Source: Pseudomonas sp. H3(2019) (lineage in GTDB: Bacteria > Pseudomonadota > Gammaproteobacteria > Pseudomonadales > Pseudomonadaceae). Taken from it: a DNA stretch of 64,000 nt. Location of the stretch: the NCBI RefSeq assembly GCF_007713465.1, contig NZ_VMSG01000024.1, forward strand, positions 32,309 to 96,308, read 5' to 3'. Position 1 is the stretch's first letter, and each line of letters starts with the position of its first letter. Shown here piece after piece: positions 7,979 through 16,288 of the stretch. Made by a program: the position numbers and the translations under genes. The notes beneath the pieces were generated by a model, which saw nothing but the letters and a program-made list of their open reading frames with translations, had not been told where the DNA came from and searched no databases.

Positions 7979-9445
7979 ATGCTTGTAGGCAAAACTTCCC
8001 TGCAATTGATCTGGCTGCGCAGCGACTTGCGCCTGCATGACAACACTGCCCTCTCAGCCGCCGCCGCTCATGGTCCATGCGTGGCGGTGTATTTGTTGAG
8101 CCCGCTGCAATGGCATGCCCACGATGATGCACCGTGCAAAGTGGATTTCTGGCTGCGTAACCTGCGCGAGCTGAGCCACGCCCTCGGCGAGCTGAACATT
8201 CCCTTGCTGATCCGTACTGCCGCACGCTGGGATGATGCGCCGCAGGTGCTTGGCCAGTTATGCACAGAGCTGGACGTCGAGGCGGTCCACGTCAACGAGG
8301 AATACGGCGTGAATGAAAGTCGCCGTGATGCGGCCGTCAGCAAGACTCTCGACGCTGCGGGCATTGGCTTTTACAGCTACTTCGATCAATTGCTGTTCAA
8401 GCCCGGCAGCGTGCTGACCAAAACCGGTACGTACTTCCAGGTCTTCAGCCAATTCCGCAAAGCTTGCTACGCCCGCCTGCACGGCGCATTACCCCGCCTG
8501 ACTGCCGCCCCCGGGGTCCAGGTGCCAACGGCCATCAACCGTGACCCGATTCCATTGCAGGTCGAGGGTTTCGACACGCCAAGCGAACATCTGCGCCTGC
8601 TCTGGCCCGCCGGTGAAGGTGAAGCCCATCGGCGTCTGGAGCACTTCGCCCAAGGGCAGATTGATGACTACAAGGACCAACGCGACTTCCCGGCAAAACC
8701 CGGTACCAGCCAGTTGTCCGCGTACCTCGCAGCCGGGGTGATTTCGCCACGCCAGTGCCTGCACGCCGCCGTGCAAAGCAATCAAGGCGAGTTCGAAAGC
8801 GGCAGCGTCGGCGTCATCACCTGGATCAACGAACTGCTCTGGCGCGAGTTTTACAAACACATTCTGGTGGGCTATCCACGGGTCTCCCGGCACCGCGCCT
8901 TTCGCCCGGAAACCGAAGCCCTTGCCTGGCGCGACGCTCCGGATGAGCTGGCGGCCTGGAAAGAGGCGCGCACCGGGCTGCCGATCATCGACGCCGCCAT
9001 GCGCCAACTGCTGGAAACCGGCTGGATGCACAACCGTCTGCGGATGCTGGTGGCGATGTTCCTGACAAAAAACCTGCTGATCGACTGGCGCGAAGGTGAG
9101 CGTTTTTTCATGCGCCATTTGATCGATGGTGATTTGGCCGCGAACAACGGCGGCTGGCAGTGGAGCGCTTCCACCGGTACCGATTCGGCACCCTGGTTCC
9201 GGATTTTCAACCCGCTGAGCCAGTCGGAAAAATTCGACGCTGAGGGCCTGTTCATCAAGCACTGGCTGCCGGAGCTGGCGGGGCTGGACAACAAAGCTAT
9301 CCACAACCCGGCGGCCATGGGCGGACTGTTTGGCGTGGCCGACTATCCACTGCCAATCGTCAATCTGGGCCAGTCACGCGAACGCGCACTGGCGGCGTTC
9401 AAACATTTGCCTTCGCGCCTGGATGTCGGAGCGATACATGACTGA
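7979..9445 (+). CDS. phrB: Deoxyribodipyrimidine photolyase (class I CPD)
   Basis: Uses FAD and an antenna cofactor with blue/near-UV light to split cyclobutane pyrimidine dimers. Of 488 residues, the N-terminal part (IWLRSDLRLHDNTAL, VHVNEEYGVNE) is the Rossmann antenna domain. The C-terminal part carries the FAD/DNA-binding core: TGLPIIDAAMRQL, ETGWMHNRLRM, and the WQWSASTGTDSAPWFRIFNP block with Trp and Asn residues of CPD photolyases. ATG 7979 directly follows the regulator's TAA; about seven residues precede the usual IWLRSDLR start, so translation may begin slightly later. The 3' end overlaps the SDR start by 8 nt, marking a single operon. Confidence 0.95.
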   Translation: MLVGKTSLQLIWLRSDLRLHDNTALSAAAAHGPCVAVYLLSPLQWHAHDDAPCKVDFWLRNLRELSHALGELNIPLLIRTAARWDDAPQVLGQLCTELDVEAVHVNEEYGVNESRRDAAVSKTLDAAGIGFYSYFDQLLFKPGSVLTKTGTYFQVFSQFRKACYARLHGALPRLTAAPGVQVPTAINRDPIPLQVEGFDTPSEHLRLLWPAGEGEAHRRLEHFAQGQIDDYKDQRDFPAKPGTSQLSAYLAAGVISPRQCLHAAVQSNQGEFESGSVGVITWINELLWREFYKHILVGYPRVSRHRAFRPETEALAWRDAPDELAAWKEARTGLPIIDAAMRQLLETGWMHNRLRMLVAMFLTKNLLIDWREGERFFMRHLIDGDLAANNGGWQWSASTGTDSAPWFRIFNPLSQSEKFDAEGLFIKHWLPELAGLDNKAIHNPAAMGGLFGVADYPLPIVNLGQSRERALAAFKHLPSRLDVGAIHD

Positions 9446-10241
9446 AAAGGAGAGTGGATTGAGTCATACAACGCCACGACGGTATTGGCTGACGGGGGCC
9501 GGCAATGGCATTGGTGCTGCACTGGCCGAAGAACTGTTGAAGTCCGGCATGCACCTGGCGGTCAGTGCCCGCACGATTGCGCCATTAAAAGTCCTGGCCC
9601 AGCGGTATCCGGGGCAAGTGCTGGTGGTGGCGGGTAATCTGACCAACAGCCAGACCGTGCGCGAGATCGGCGAGCGAATCCAGCAGCAGTGGGGCTCGCT
9701 GGACACCGTGATTATCAATGCCGGCACCTGTGAGTATGTTGACACCCAGCAGTTCGACGGTTCGATCATCGAACATGTGGTGCGTACCAACCTGCTCGCC
9801 AGCAGCTATTGCATCGAAGCTGCCCTGCCGTTGCTGCGCGCTGGCTTCGCCCCCCATCTGGTGGGTATTGTCAGCTCAGTAACCGACCTGGCCCTGCCTC
9901 GGACCGAAGCCTATGGTGCCTCGAAAGCCGGGCTGCGGTATCTGTTTGAGTCCCTGCGCATTGATCCGGCGTCGAAAGGTGTTGAAGTCACCCTGGTTAG
10001 CCCAGGTTCCGTCGACACCCCGCTGAACGGGAGCAACGACTATCCGATGCCACAGATCTGGTCAGCCGATAAAGCCGCGCGCCATGTCGTCGAAAAACTC
10101 AAGCAGCGCCCGCAGGAAATCCCCCTCCTGGCCCTGTCCATGGCCGCACTCTGGCCTCTGTCGAAACTATTCAACCGTAGAAAATTAGTGATCGGCAAAC
10201 GCATGGTCAGGCGCTCGCCGCCAAGCATCGATACGCCGTAA
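9438..10241 (+). CDS. Short-chain dehydrogenase/reductase in the photolyase operon
   Basis: A classical SDR of about 267 residues: cofactor site TGAGNGIG, INAG in the core, Ser in VSSVTD, and the catalytic YGASK. The C-terminus (MAALWPLSKLFNRRKLVIGKR) is hydrophobic then basic and could tether it to the membrane. Two starts have good ribosome sites: ATG 9438 (GGAG six bases before) and in-frame TTG 9459 (AGGAG six bases before); I use the ATG. The 8-nt overlap with phrB suggests coupled translation. Substrate is unknown. Confidence 0.85.
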   Translation: MTEKESGLSHTTPRRYWLTGAGNGIGAALAEELLKSGMHLAVSARTIAPLKVLAQRYPGQVLVVAGNLTNSQTVREIGERIQQQWGSLDTVIINAGTCEYVDTQQFDGSIIEHVVRTNLLASSYCIEAALPLLRAGFAPHLVGIVSSVTDLALPRTEAYGASKAGLRYLFESLRIDPASKGVEVTLVSPGSVDTPLNGSNDYPMPQIWSADKAARHVVEKLKQRPQEIPLLALSMAALWPLSKLFNRRKLVIGKRMVRRSPPSIDTP

Positions 10242-10337
10242 ACAGATCATGAGCAACGCCCGTCGGCAGCCTCATCCGGTTGAGCGTCCGTCTGGCCTTT
10301 CACACAGTTACGGCGCGCTGCCTTACACTGCGCACCT

Positions 10338-10643
10338 ATGAACACGATCCCCATCAAGACCATCGCTGAACCGGCGGTCACCTGCTCGACCTGCGCAGCC
10401 TGCTGTTGCCAGCTCGAAGTCATGCTGATCACCGACACTGGCGTGCCCGAACGTTTTATCGACACCGACGATTGGGGCGGGGAAGTCATGCTGCGCCTGG
10501 ATGACGGCTGGTGCGCCGCACTGGATCGCGACAGCATGATGTGCACCATTTACGAAAAGCGCCCGCTGATCTGCCGGGAGTTCGAGATGGGTGCGCCGGA
10601 GTGCATCGATGAGCGTCAGGGGATTGCGACGGCGTATCGCTGA
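10338..10643 (+). CDS. YkgJ-type cysteine-cluster protein
   Basis: A 101-residue protein with closely spaced cysteines: CSTCAACCC near the N-terminus and C-x-IYEKRPLIC with a later MGAPEC. This is the UPF0153/YkgJ family (also called zinc/iron-chelating domain protein), thought to bind Zn or Fe-S but without an assigned activity. It follows the SDR by about 97 nt and a second hairpin repeat lies after it, so it may be the last gene of the light-responsive group or a separate unit; the ATG at 10338 has a weak ribosome site. Confidence 0.8.
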   Translation: MNTIPIKTIAEPAVTCSTCAACCCQLEVMLITDTGVPERFIDTDDWGGEVMLRLDDGWCAALDRDSMMCTIYEKRPLICREFEMGAPECIDERQGIATAYR

Positions 10644-10665
10644 GTGCAAGTTAGCCAAATACACC

Positions 10666-10690
10666 TGTGGGAGCCAGCCTCGCTCCCACA
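10666..10690. repeat. REP-like hairpin repeat
   Basis: TGTGGGAGC (10666-10674), a 7-nt spacer and GCTCCCACA (10682-10690) form a perfect 9-bp hairpin. The sequence matches the abundant Pseudomonas intergenic repeat beginning TGTGGGAGC. It separates the YkgJ gene from the convergent deacylase gene and may stabilise or end both transcripts. Confidence 0.75.
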
Positions 10691-10706
10691 ATGAAGCAGC
10701 CAGTCA

Positions 10707-11225
10707 TTACAGCGGCATCGTGTAATGCAACGCGTAGCTTTCTATACCGTCATTGGTGACGTTGATATGGGCGTTGGAGTAATGCGTCGCGCGAATCCCG
10801 ATTTCATGCCCGCCAGCAAACCGCAGGCCGAACCCCAATCGATCCTCAAACTGAAAAGCCTCGCCCAACCGGCGGTCGTCCACTTCGTCGTGAGCGAACA
10901 CCGCAACGCCGATGCCGGCTTCCAGATAAGGTTTGACGGTTTGCCCGGCAAACTCGTAAACGAACACCGGAGAGAACGACAGGCTGTGATTGCTTACGGT
11001 CTTGTCACCATTCCAATAGGTGTACGCACCGCTCCAGTAGCCCGTCACGCGCCCGACATCAGTCTGCCACCAGCTTTTATCCCAATCCCATTGCAGGCCC
11101 AGGCGATAAGTCTGGGTCGAACCGGAGGTCTGGCCAACCGCAAACTCGACGCCAGCTGCTTGTGCGGTAAAACTGTGCCCCAACAACGCGACCGCGATCG
11201 CGGCTAAACAGAACAGTCGCTTCAT
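10707..11225 (-). CDS. pagL: Lipid A 3-O-deacylase (PagL-type acyloxyacyl hydrolase)
   Basis: Outer-membrane beta-barrel enzyme that removes the 3-O-linked acyl chain of lipid A. The 172-residue protein begins MKRLFCLAAIAVALLG with a signal peptide cleaved after AQAA, then shows alternating aromatic/hydrophobic barrel strands. The catalytic His and Ser are visible in THYSNAHI near the C-terminus, with an acidic residue in DGIESY, matching the PagL His-Ser-Glu triad. I chose ATG 11225, which has AAGGATG upstream, over the ATG three codons earlier. It is isolated, convergent with the YkgJ gene. Confidence 0.88.
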   Translation of the reverse strand: MKRLFCLAAIAVALLGHSFTAQAAGVEFAVGQTSGSTQTYRLGLQWDWDKSWWQTDVGRVTGYWSGAYTYWNGDKTVSNHSLSFSPVFVYEFAGQTVKPYLEAGIGVAVFAHDEVDDRRLGEAFQFEDRLGFGLRFAGGHEIGIRATHYSNAHINVTNDGIESYALHYTMPL

Positions 11226-11339
11226 GAGAAACATCCTTTTCTGAACGATTATGTTTGTTTTTTTGGCTCAACAGACGGGCTATGAAAATCCACGCTTCAA
11301 CAGAAATTCATCCACTTGAAGCGTTCCCCAAAACGATTT

Positions 11340-12131
11340 CTACAGACTGAAGCTTTGCACAACCCCGGCGTTATGCCAGAGCAGCGGCAGGATATTTCTC
11401 AGGTGCTCGGGGCTGGCACTGGTCCAGAACTGCGCGTCGCGAGGTGGCCCCACTGCGAGCAACTCACGCTCGGCCAGCAGGCGCTGGGTTTGCCGGGCAA
11501 CAGCCGCGCCAGTATCGATCAGGCTGATGTCAGCGGGGAGCATCCGCTTGAGCAATGGCTTGAGGAAAGGATAGTGCGTGCAACCGAGAATAATCGTGTC
11601 ACACCCGGCTGCCAGCAGAGGTTCGAGATAACCGGCCAGTAACTGGCACAGCTCCTGGCTGTGCAGATCACCGGCTTCGATCAGCTCCACCAACCCTGGG
11701 CACGGCTGAGTGATGACCCGTACATCGGTGGCAAAACGGTCGAGCAAGGCCGCGAACTTGGCGCTCTGCAACGTCCCGGTAGTGGCGAGCACACCGACCA
11801 CGCCACTGCGAGTGGCCGCGGCGGCTGGCTTGACCGCAGGCTCCATGCCGATGATGGGCCAGTCCGGGTAGTCGCGACGCAAATCCGCGACACCGGCCAC
11901 GGTTGCCGTGTTGCAGGCCACGACCAAGGCCTTGGCACCTCGCCGGACAAAAAACTCCGCGACTACGCTGCAACGCTGGCGAATGAACTCGGGAGATTTC
12001 TCGCCATAGGGAATGTTCCCGCAATCGCCGACATACAACAGCGATTCATTGGGCAACAATTGCTGGATCTCAGCCAGCACCGACAACCCGCCGACCCCGG
12101 AATCGAACACGCCGATGGGCGCTTCACGCAT
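11340..12131 (-). CDS. murI: Glutamate racemase
   Basis: Cytosolic enzyme making D-glutamate for peptidoglycan. The 263-residue product has the two-Cys catalytic arrangement: VACNTAT in the first half and GCTHYPFL in the second, plus the N-terminal GVFDSGVGGLS. Start ATG 12131 (MREAPIGVFDSG) matches the family; the open frame extends further up only because it runs into moeB. It overlaps the moeB stop by 8 nt and is the last gene of the five-gene run hemA-prfA-prmC-moeB-murI read leftward. Confidence 0.96.
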   Translation of the reverse strand: MREAPIGVFDSGVGGLSVLAEIQQLLPNESLLYVGDCGNIPYGEKSPEFIRQRCSVVAEFFVRRGAKALVVACNTATVAGVADLRRDYPDWPIIGMEPAVKPAAAATRSGVVGVLATTGTLQSAKFAALLDRFATDVRVITQPCPGLVELIEAGDLHSQELCQLLAGYLEPLLAAGCDTIILGCTHYPFLKPLLKRMLPADISLIDTGAAVARQTQRLLAERELLAVGPPRDAQFWTSASPEHLRNILPLLWHNAGVVQSFSL

Positions 12132-12879
12132 GCCTGCCCCCGCAAACACTGCAGCCTGGATCACGCTTGACCCGCAACTCACGGAACCGCGCCCCCAAGG
12201 CATCGATTAATAATAACCGCCCCACCAACGGCTCACCGAACCCGACCAACAGTTTCAACGCCTCAAGCGCTTGCAGGCTGCCCACCAACCCCACCAGCGG
12301 ACCGAGCACGCCGGCCTCGCTGCAGGTCAGTTCGGCTTCGCTGCCGTGCCCGTACAAGCAGTGGTAACACGGGCTCTCGGCGCGACGTGGGTCGAACACC
12401 GACAACTGCCCTTCCAGGCGAATCGCCGCGCCGCTGACCAAGGGTTTTCGCGCCGCTACACACGCCGCGTTCACCGCTTCGCGGGTGGAAAAATTGTCGG
12501 AGCAGTCGAGTACCACATCGACCGCCGACACTGCAGCCGCCAACGAGTCTTCGTCCAGCGCGGTGCGATGCGCGATCAGTTGAATCTCGGGGTTGATCGC
12601 CGTCAGACGCCGGATAGCCGAGTCGACCTTGCTCAGCCCGACGCTGTCGGTGTCGTGAATGATCTGCCGTTGCAGGTTGGTCAGGTCGACCGTGTCGAAG
12701 TCCGCCAGATGCAACTCACCGACGCCGGCAGCCGCCAGGTACAGCGCGACCGGCGCACCAAGCCCGCCGAGGCCGACGATCAGGACGCGGCTTTGCTTGA
12801 GTCGCAATTGGCCGTCGATGTCGACGTGTTGCAACAGAATCTGCCGGCTATACCGCAACAGCTCCTGATCATTCAGCAC
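12124..12879 (-). CDS. moeB: Molybdopterin-synthase adenylyltransferase
   Basis: E1-like enzyme that adenylates the C-terminal Gly of the molybdopterin synthase small subunit MoaD. The 251-residue protein has the nucleotide fold GLGGLGAPVA, the conserved NLQRQIIH arginine region, the catalytic-Cys loop LTCSEAGVLGPL, and paired zinc ligands CYHC and CSVC. There is no rhodanese domain, so it is MoeB rather than the ThiF/MOCS3 form. It overlaps prmC by 7 nt and murI by 8 nt. Confidence 0.93.
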   Translation of the reverse strand: MLNDQELLRYSRQILLQHVDIDGQLRLKQSRVLIVGLGGLGAPVALYLAAAGVGELHLADFDTVDLTNLQRQIIHDTDSVGLSKVDSAIRRLTAINPEIQLIAHRTALDEDSLAAAVSAVDVVLDCSDNFSTREAVNAACVAARKPLVSGAAIRLEGQLSVFDPRRAESPCYHCLYGHGSEAELTCSEAGVLGPLVGLVGSLQALEALKLLVGFGEPLVGRLLLIDALGARFRELRVKRDPGCSVCGGRHA

Positions 12880-13703
12880 GGTAGACGCCCCAGACTGATA
12901 CGTTCATGGTCACCGAGGTCCTTGCGGCTGTGGACCTCTTCAAAACCTTGGGTCAGCAGCAAATCGCGCACGGCATCGGCCTGATCATAACCGTGCTCGA
13001 GCATCAACCAGCCGCCCGCTTCCAGGTGGCCAGGCGCCTGGGCGATGATCAAACGCAAGTCATCGAGCCCGTCGGTGCCGGCCACCAACGCACTGGCCGG
13101 CTCGAAACGCACGTCACCGGCCACCAGATGCGGGTCGGCGCAGGCGATATAAGGCGGATTACTGATGATCAGCGTGTAGCGATGATCTTTCAGCGCACTG
13201 AACCAGTGACTGCTCAGCACCGTGACGTTGTTCAAGTGCAGACGCTGGCGATTGCGCTCGGCCAGGGCCACGGCCTCGAGGATCCGGTCCACTGCAGTGA
13301 CTTGCCAGGCTGGACGCTCGCTGGCCAAAGCCAGGGCAATCGCGCCGCTTCCGGTGCCCAGATCGAGAACCTTGGCAGGTGTTGCGGGCGCCAGTTCCAG
13401 GGCAGTTTCGACCAGCAACTCGGTGTCCGGGCGCGGGATCAGCGTATGCGGCGCCACTTCCAGGTCCAGCTTCCAGAAACCCTGCTGGCCGAGAATATAG
13501 GCCACCGGCTCGCCGGAGCGACGACGTTGCAGGTACTCGGCAAAGATCAGCGCCGCTTCGCTGGGAACGATGCGCTCCGGCCAGGTGTGCAGAAAACTGC
13601 GGGACTTGCCCAGGGCCGCGGCCAGCAGCAATTCAGCATCCAGGCGCGCGGTCGGCGAGTCAGGCAGGTCGGCTGCACGTAACAAACTGGCAATGATGGT
13701 CAT
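12873..13703 (-). CDS. prmC: Release factor N5-glutamine methyltransferase
   Basis: Methylates the Gln of the GGQ motif in RF1 and RF2, which speeds peptide release. The 276-residue protein has the SAM-binding motif VLDLGTGSGAIALAL and the catalytic NPPY (ISNPPYIACAD), with the helical substrate-binding domain in front. Its ATG lies right after the prfA stop, so the enzyme and its substrate RF1 are made from the same message, the usual bacterial arrangement. Confidence 0.96.
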   Translation of the reverse strand: MTIIASLLRAADLPDSPTARLDAELLLAAALGKSRSFLHTWPERIVPSEAALIFAEYLQRRRSGEPVAYILGQQGFWKLDLEVAPHTLIPRPDTELLVETALELAPATPAKVLDLGTGSGAIALALASERPAWQVTAVDRILEAVALAERNRQRLHLNNVTVLSSHWFSALKDHRYTLIISNPPYIACADPHLVAGDVRFEPASALVAGTDGLDDLRLIIAQAPGHLEAGGWLMLEHGYDQADAVRDLLLTQGFEEVHSRKDLGDHERISLGRLPC

Positions 13704-14786
13704 TTATTCACCTATCGCTGCCAGTTGGTCTGCCTGGAATTCGGCCAATAACGGCTCGATCACGGCATCGACGCCACCCGCGAGGATTTCGTCGAGGGAA
13801 TACAGCGTCAGGTTGACCCGATGGTCGGTGACCCGCCCCTGGGCGAAATTGTAGGTACGGATTCGCTCGGAGCGGTCGCCCGACCCCACCAGCAACTTGC
13901 GCTCGCTGGCGATGGCATTCGCCGCAGCACTGGTTTGCTGGTCATTCAATTTAGCCGATAGCCAGGACATCGCCCGCGCTCGGTTCTTGTGCTGGGAACG
14001 TTCTTCCTGGCACTCGACCACGATGCCCGACGGCAAGTGGGTAATCCGGATCGCCGAGTCGGTCTTGTTCACGTGCTGACCGCCTGCGCCGGAGGAGCGA
14101 TAGGTATCGACGCGCAAATCTGCCGGGTTGATCTCGATCGCTTCCTGTTCGTCCGGCTCAGGCAATACCGCCACGGTACAGGCCGAGGTGTGGATACGTC
14201 CCTGGGATTCAGTGGCCGGAACCCGTTGCACGCGGTGCGCGCCGGATTCGAACTTCAGCTTGCCGTAGACATTGTCGCCTTCGACCCGCGCGATAACTTC
14301 TTTAAAGCCGCCGTGTTCGCCGATGTTCTCCGACAGAATCTCGACCCGCCAGCCACGCCGTTCGGCGTAACGCGAATACATGCGGAACAGATCGCCGGAG
14401 AAGATCGCCGCTTCGTCGCCGCCAGTACCGGCACGAATTTCCAGGAACACGTTGCGCCCGTCGTTCGGGTCCTTGGGCAGCAGCATGCGTTGCAGGCTGG
14501 CTTCAAGTTCGATCAGTTGCTCTTTGGCTTCGCGGACTTCTTCGACGGCCATTTCGCGCATGTCCGGATCGCTGTCCTTGAGCAGCGCCTGGGCACCTTC
14601 GAGATCGCCCTGAACCTTGAGCAACTGTTTATAGGTGGCGACAATCGGCTCAACTTCCGCGTATTCCTTTGAATAGGTACGGAATTTGTTCTGATCGGAA
14701 ATGACTTCACCATCGCCAAGCAAGGCGGTCAGTTCCTCGAAACGGTCCTGGAGGATGTCCAGCTTATTGAGCAGTGACGCTTTCAT
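13704..14786 (-). CDS. prfA: Peptide chain release factor 1
   Basis: Recognises UAA and UAG stop codons on the ribosome. The 360-residue protein has the GGQ peptidyl-hydrolysis motif (SSGAGGQHVNKTDSA) and the codon-recognition PxT motif (RVPATESQGRIHTS). Length equals the typical RF1. It overlaps hemA by 4 nt upstream and touches prmC downstream, a conserved hemA-prfA-prmC arrangement in gammaproteobacteria. Confidence 0.97.
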   Translation of the reverse strand: MKASLLNKLDILQDRFEELTALLGDGEVISDQNKFRTYSKEYAEVEPIVATYKQLLKVQGDLEGAQALLKDSDPDMREMAVEEVREAKEQLIELEASLQRMLLPKDPNDGRNVFLEIRAGTGGDEAAIFSGDLFRMYSRYAERRGWRVEILSENIGEHGGFKEVIARVEGDNVYGKLKFESGAHRVQRVPATESQGRIHTSACTVAVLPEPDEQEAIEINPADLRVDTYRSSGAGGQHVNKTDSAIRITHLPSGIVVECQEERSQHKNRARAMSWLSAKLNDQQTSAAANAIASERKLLVGSGDRSERIRTYNFAQGRVTDHRVNLTLYSLDEILAGGVDAVIEPLLAEFQADQLAAIGE

Positions 14787-16072
14787 TGCGGTTTTTTATC
14801 CGAAGAGCTATCCGAATTACCCTCACCGAGGGCAAAGAGTTCCTGGGCCATGGCCAGCGCATCGAGGCGGCCTTCGGCAGTAAGCTTTTTCAACTGTACG
14901 CTGGGAGCATGCAACAGTTTGTTGGTCAGGCCGCGGGCCAGTTGCACCAGCACGTCTTCAGCACTGCTGCCGTTGGCAAGCAGGCGCTGGGCTTTTTGCA
15001 ATTCTTCATCACGCAGACGTTCGCTCTGTTGACGATAGGCCTTGAGCACATCCACCGCTGCCAGTTCACGCAGGCGAACCATGAAGTCGTCGGCACCGAT
15101 GGAAACCATTTCTTCCGCCGCCTGGGCAGCACCCTGACGGCTCTTGAGGTTTTCGGCGACCACTTCGTGGAGATCGTCGACGCTATAGAGGTAAACGTCG
15201 TCCAACTCGCCGACTTCCGGTTCGATATCCCGTGGTACAGCGATATCAACCATGAAGATCGGTTTATGCTTGCGCAATTTCAAGGCACTTTCTACCGCGC
15301 CTTTGCCAAGAATCGGCAACTGGCTGGCGGTCGAGCTGATGACGATATCACTGCGCACCAGTTCTGCCGGGATGTCCGAGAGCAGCACCGCATGGGCGCC
15401 AAACTGCTCAGCCAGGATGCTGGCGCGCTCCAGGGTCCGGTTGGCGACCACGATCCGCTTCACGCCCAGCTCATGCAAATGGCGGGCGACCAGGGTAATG
15501 GTCTCGCCAGCGCCGATCAGCAATGCCTGGCTGCGCTGCAAATCGCTGAAAATCTGTTTCGCCAGGCTGACTGCGGCAAACGCCACGGACACCGGGTTTT
15601 CACCGATGGCGGTGTCGGTGCGCACCTGCTTCGCCGCATTGAACGTGGCCTGGAACAAACGCCCAAGCAGCGGACCAATGGTGCCGGCCTCGCGGGCCAC
15701 GGCGTAGGCCGATTTCATCTGGCCGAGAATCTGCGGTTCGCCCAACACCAGCGAATCGAGCCCGGAGGCGACACGCATCATGTGACGAACTGCCGCATCA
15801 TCTTCGTGCACATAAGCGCTGGCACGCAGCTCATCGAGGCTCAAATGGTGATAATCGGCCAACCAGCGCAACACGGTATCGGCAGAAAGCTGATCCTGCT
15901 CTATATAGAGTTCACTGCGATTGCAGGTGGAGAGGATCGCAGCTTCGCGGCTGTCGGTGAGTCGGCAGAGCTGCTGCAAGGCCTCAACCAGCTGCTCTGG
16001 AGTAAAAGCCACGCGCTCGCGGACGTCTACGGAAGCAGTCTTGTGGTTAATACCGAGTGCAAGGAAGGCCAT
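14783..16072 (-). CDS. hemA: Glutamyl-tRNA reductase
   Basis: First committed step of C5 tetrapyrrole synthesis, reducing Glu-tRNA to glutamate-1-semialdehyde. The 429-residue product has the catalytic Cys in ILSTCNRSELY, the NADPH fold GAGETITLVARHL, and the helical C-terminal dimerisation region. The N-terminus MAFLALGINHKTASVDVRE is canonical, so ATG 16072 is secure. It heads the leftward operon and is divergent from the TPR lipoprotein gene, with a 216-bp spacer holding both promoters. hemH (2789) is the other haem gene in the window. Confidence 0.97.
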   Translation of the reverse strand: MAFLALGINHKTASVDVRERVAFTPEQLVEALQQLCRLTDSREAAILSTCNRSELYIEQDQLSADTVLRWLADYHHLSLDELRASAYVHEDDAAVRHMMRVASGLDSLVLGEPQILGQMKSAYAVAREAGTIGPLLGRLFQATFNAAKQVRTDTAIGENPVSVAFAAVSLAKQIFSDLQRSQALLIGAGETITLVARHLHELGVKRIVVANRTLERASILAEQFGAHAVLLSDIPAELVRSDIVISSTASQLPILGKGAVESALKLRKHKPIFMVDIAVPRDIEPEVGELDDVYLYSVDDLHEVVAENLKSRQGAAQAAEEMVSIGADDFMVRLRELAAVDVLKAYRQQSERLRDEELQKAQRLLANGSSAEDVLVQLARGLTNKLLHAPSVQLKKLTAEGRLDALAMAQELFALGEGNSDSSSDKKPQ

Positions 16073-16288
16073 TCAAGATCGCTGATGATGTCGAGAAGCC
16101 GACAATTGTCCTACTTCGCCTGACTCAGAACAACCATTGCCGACTATTGTCCTGATACCTTGCCTCTATACAGGGGCTCGAGCACCTGAACAGGGATTGA
16201 GTTCAACGGCAAATTGACAGGCCGGTTATGTTTGGTCGAAGGCTTGTGTCATGATGATCCGACCGCAGGTTAGTCGTCCTCTTCCCAT

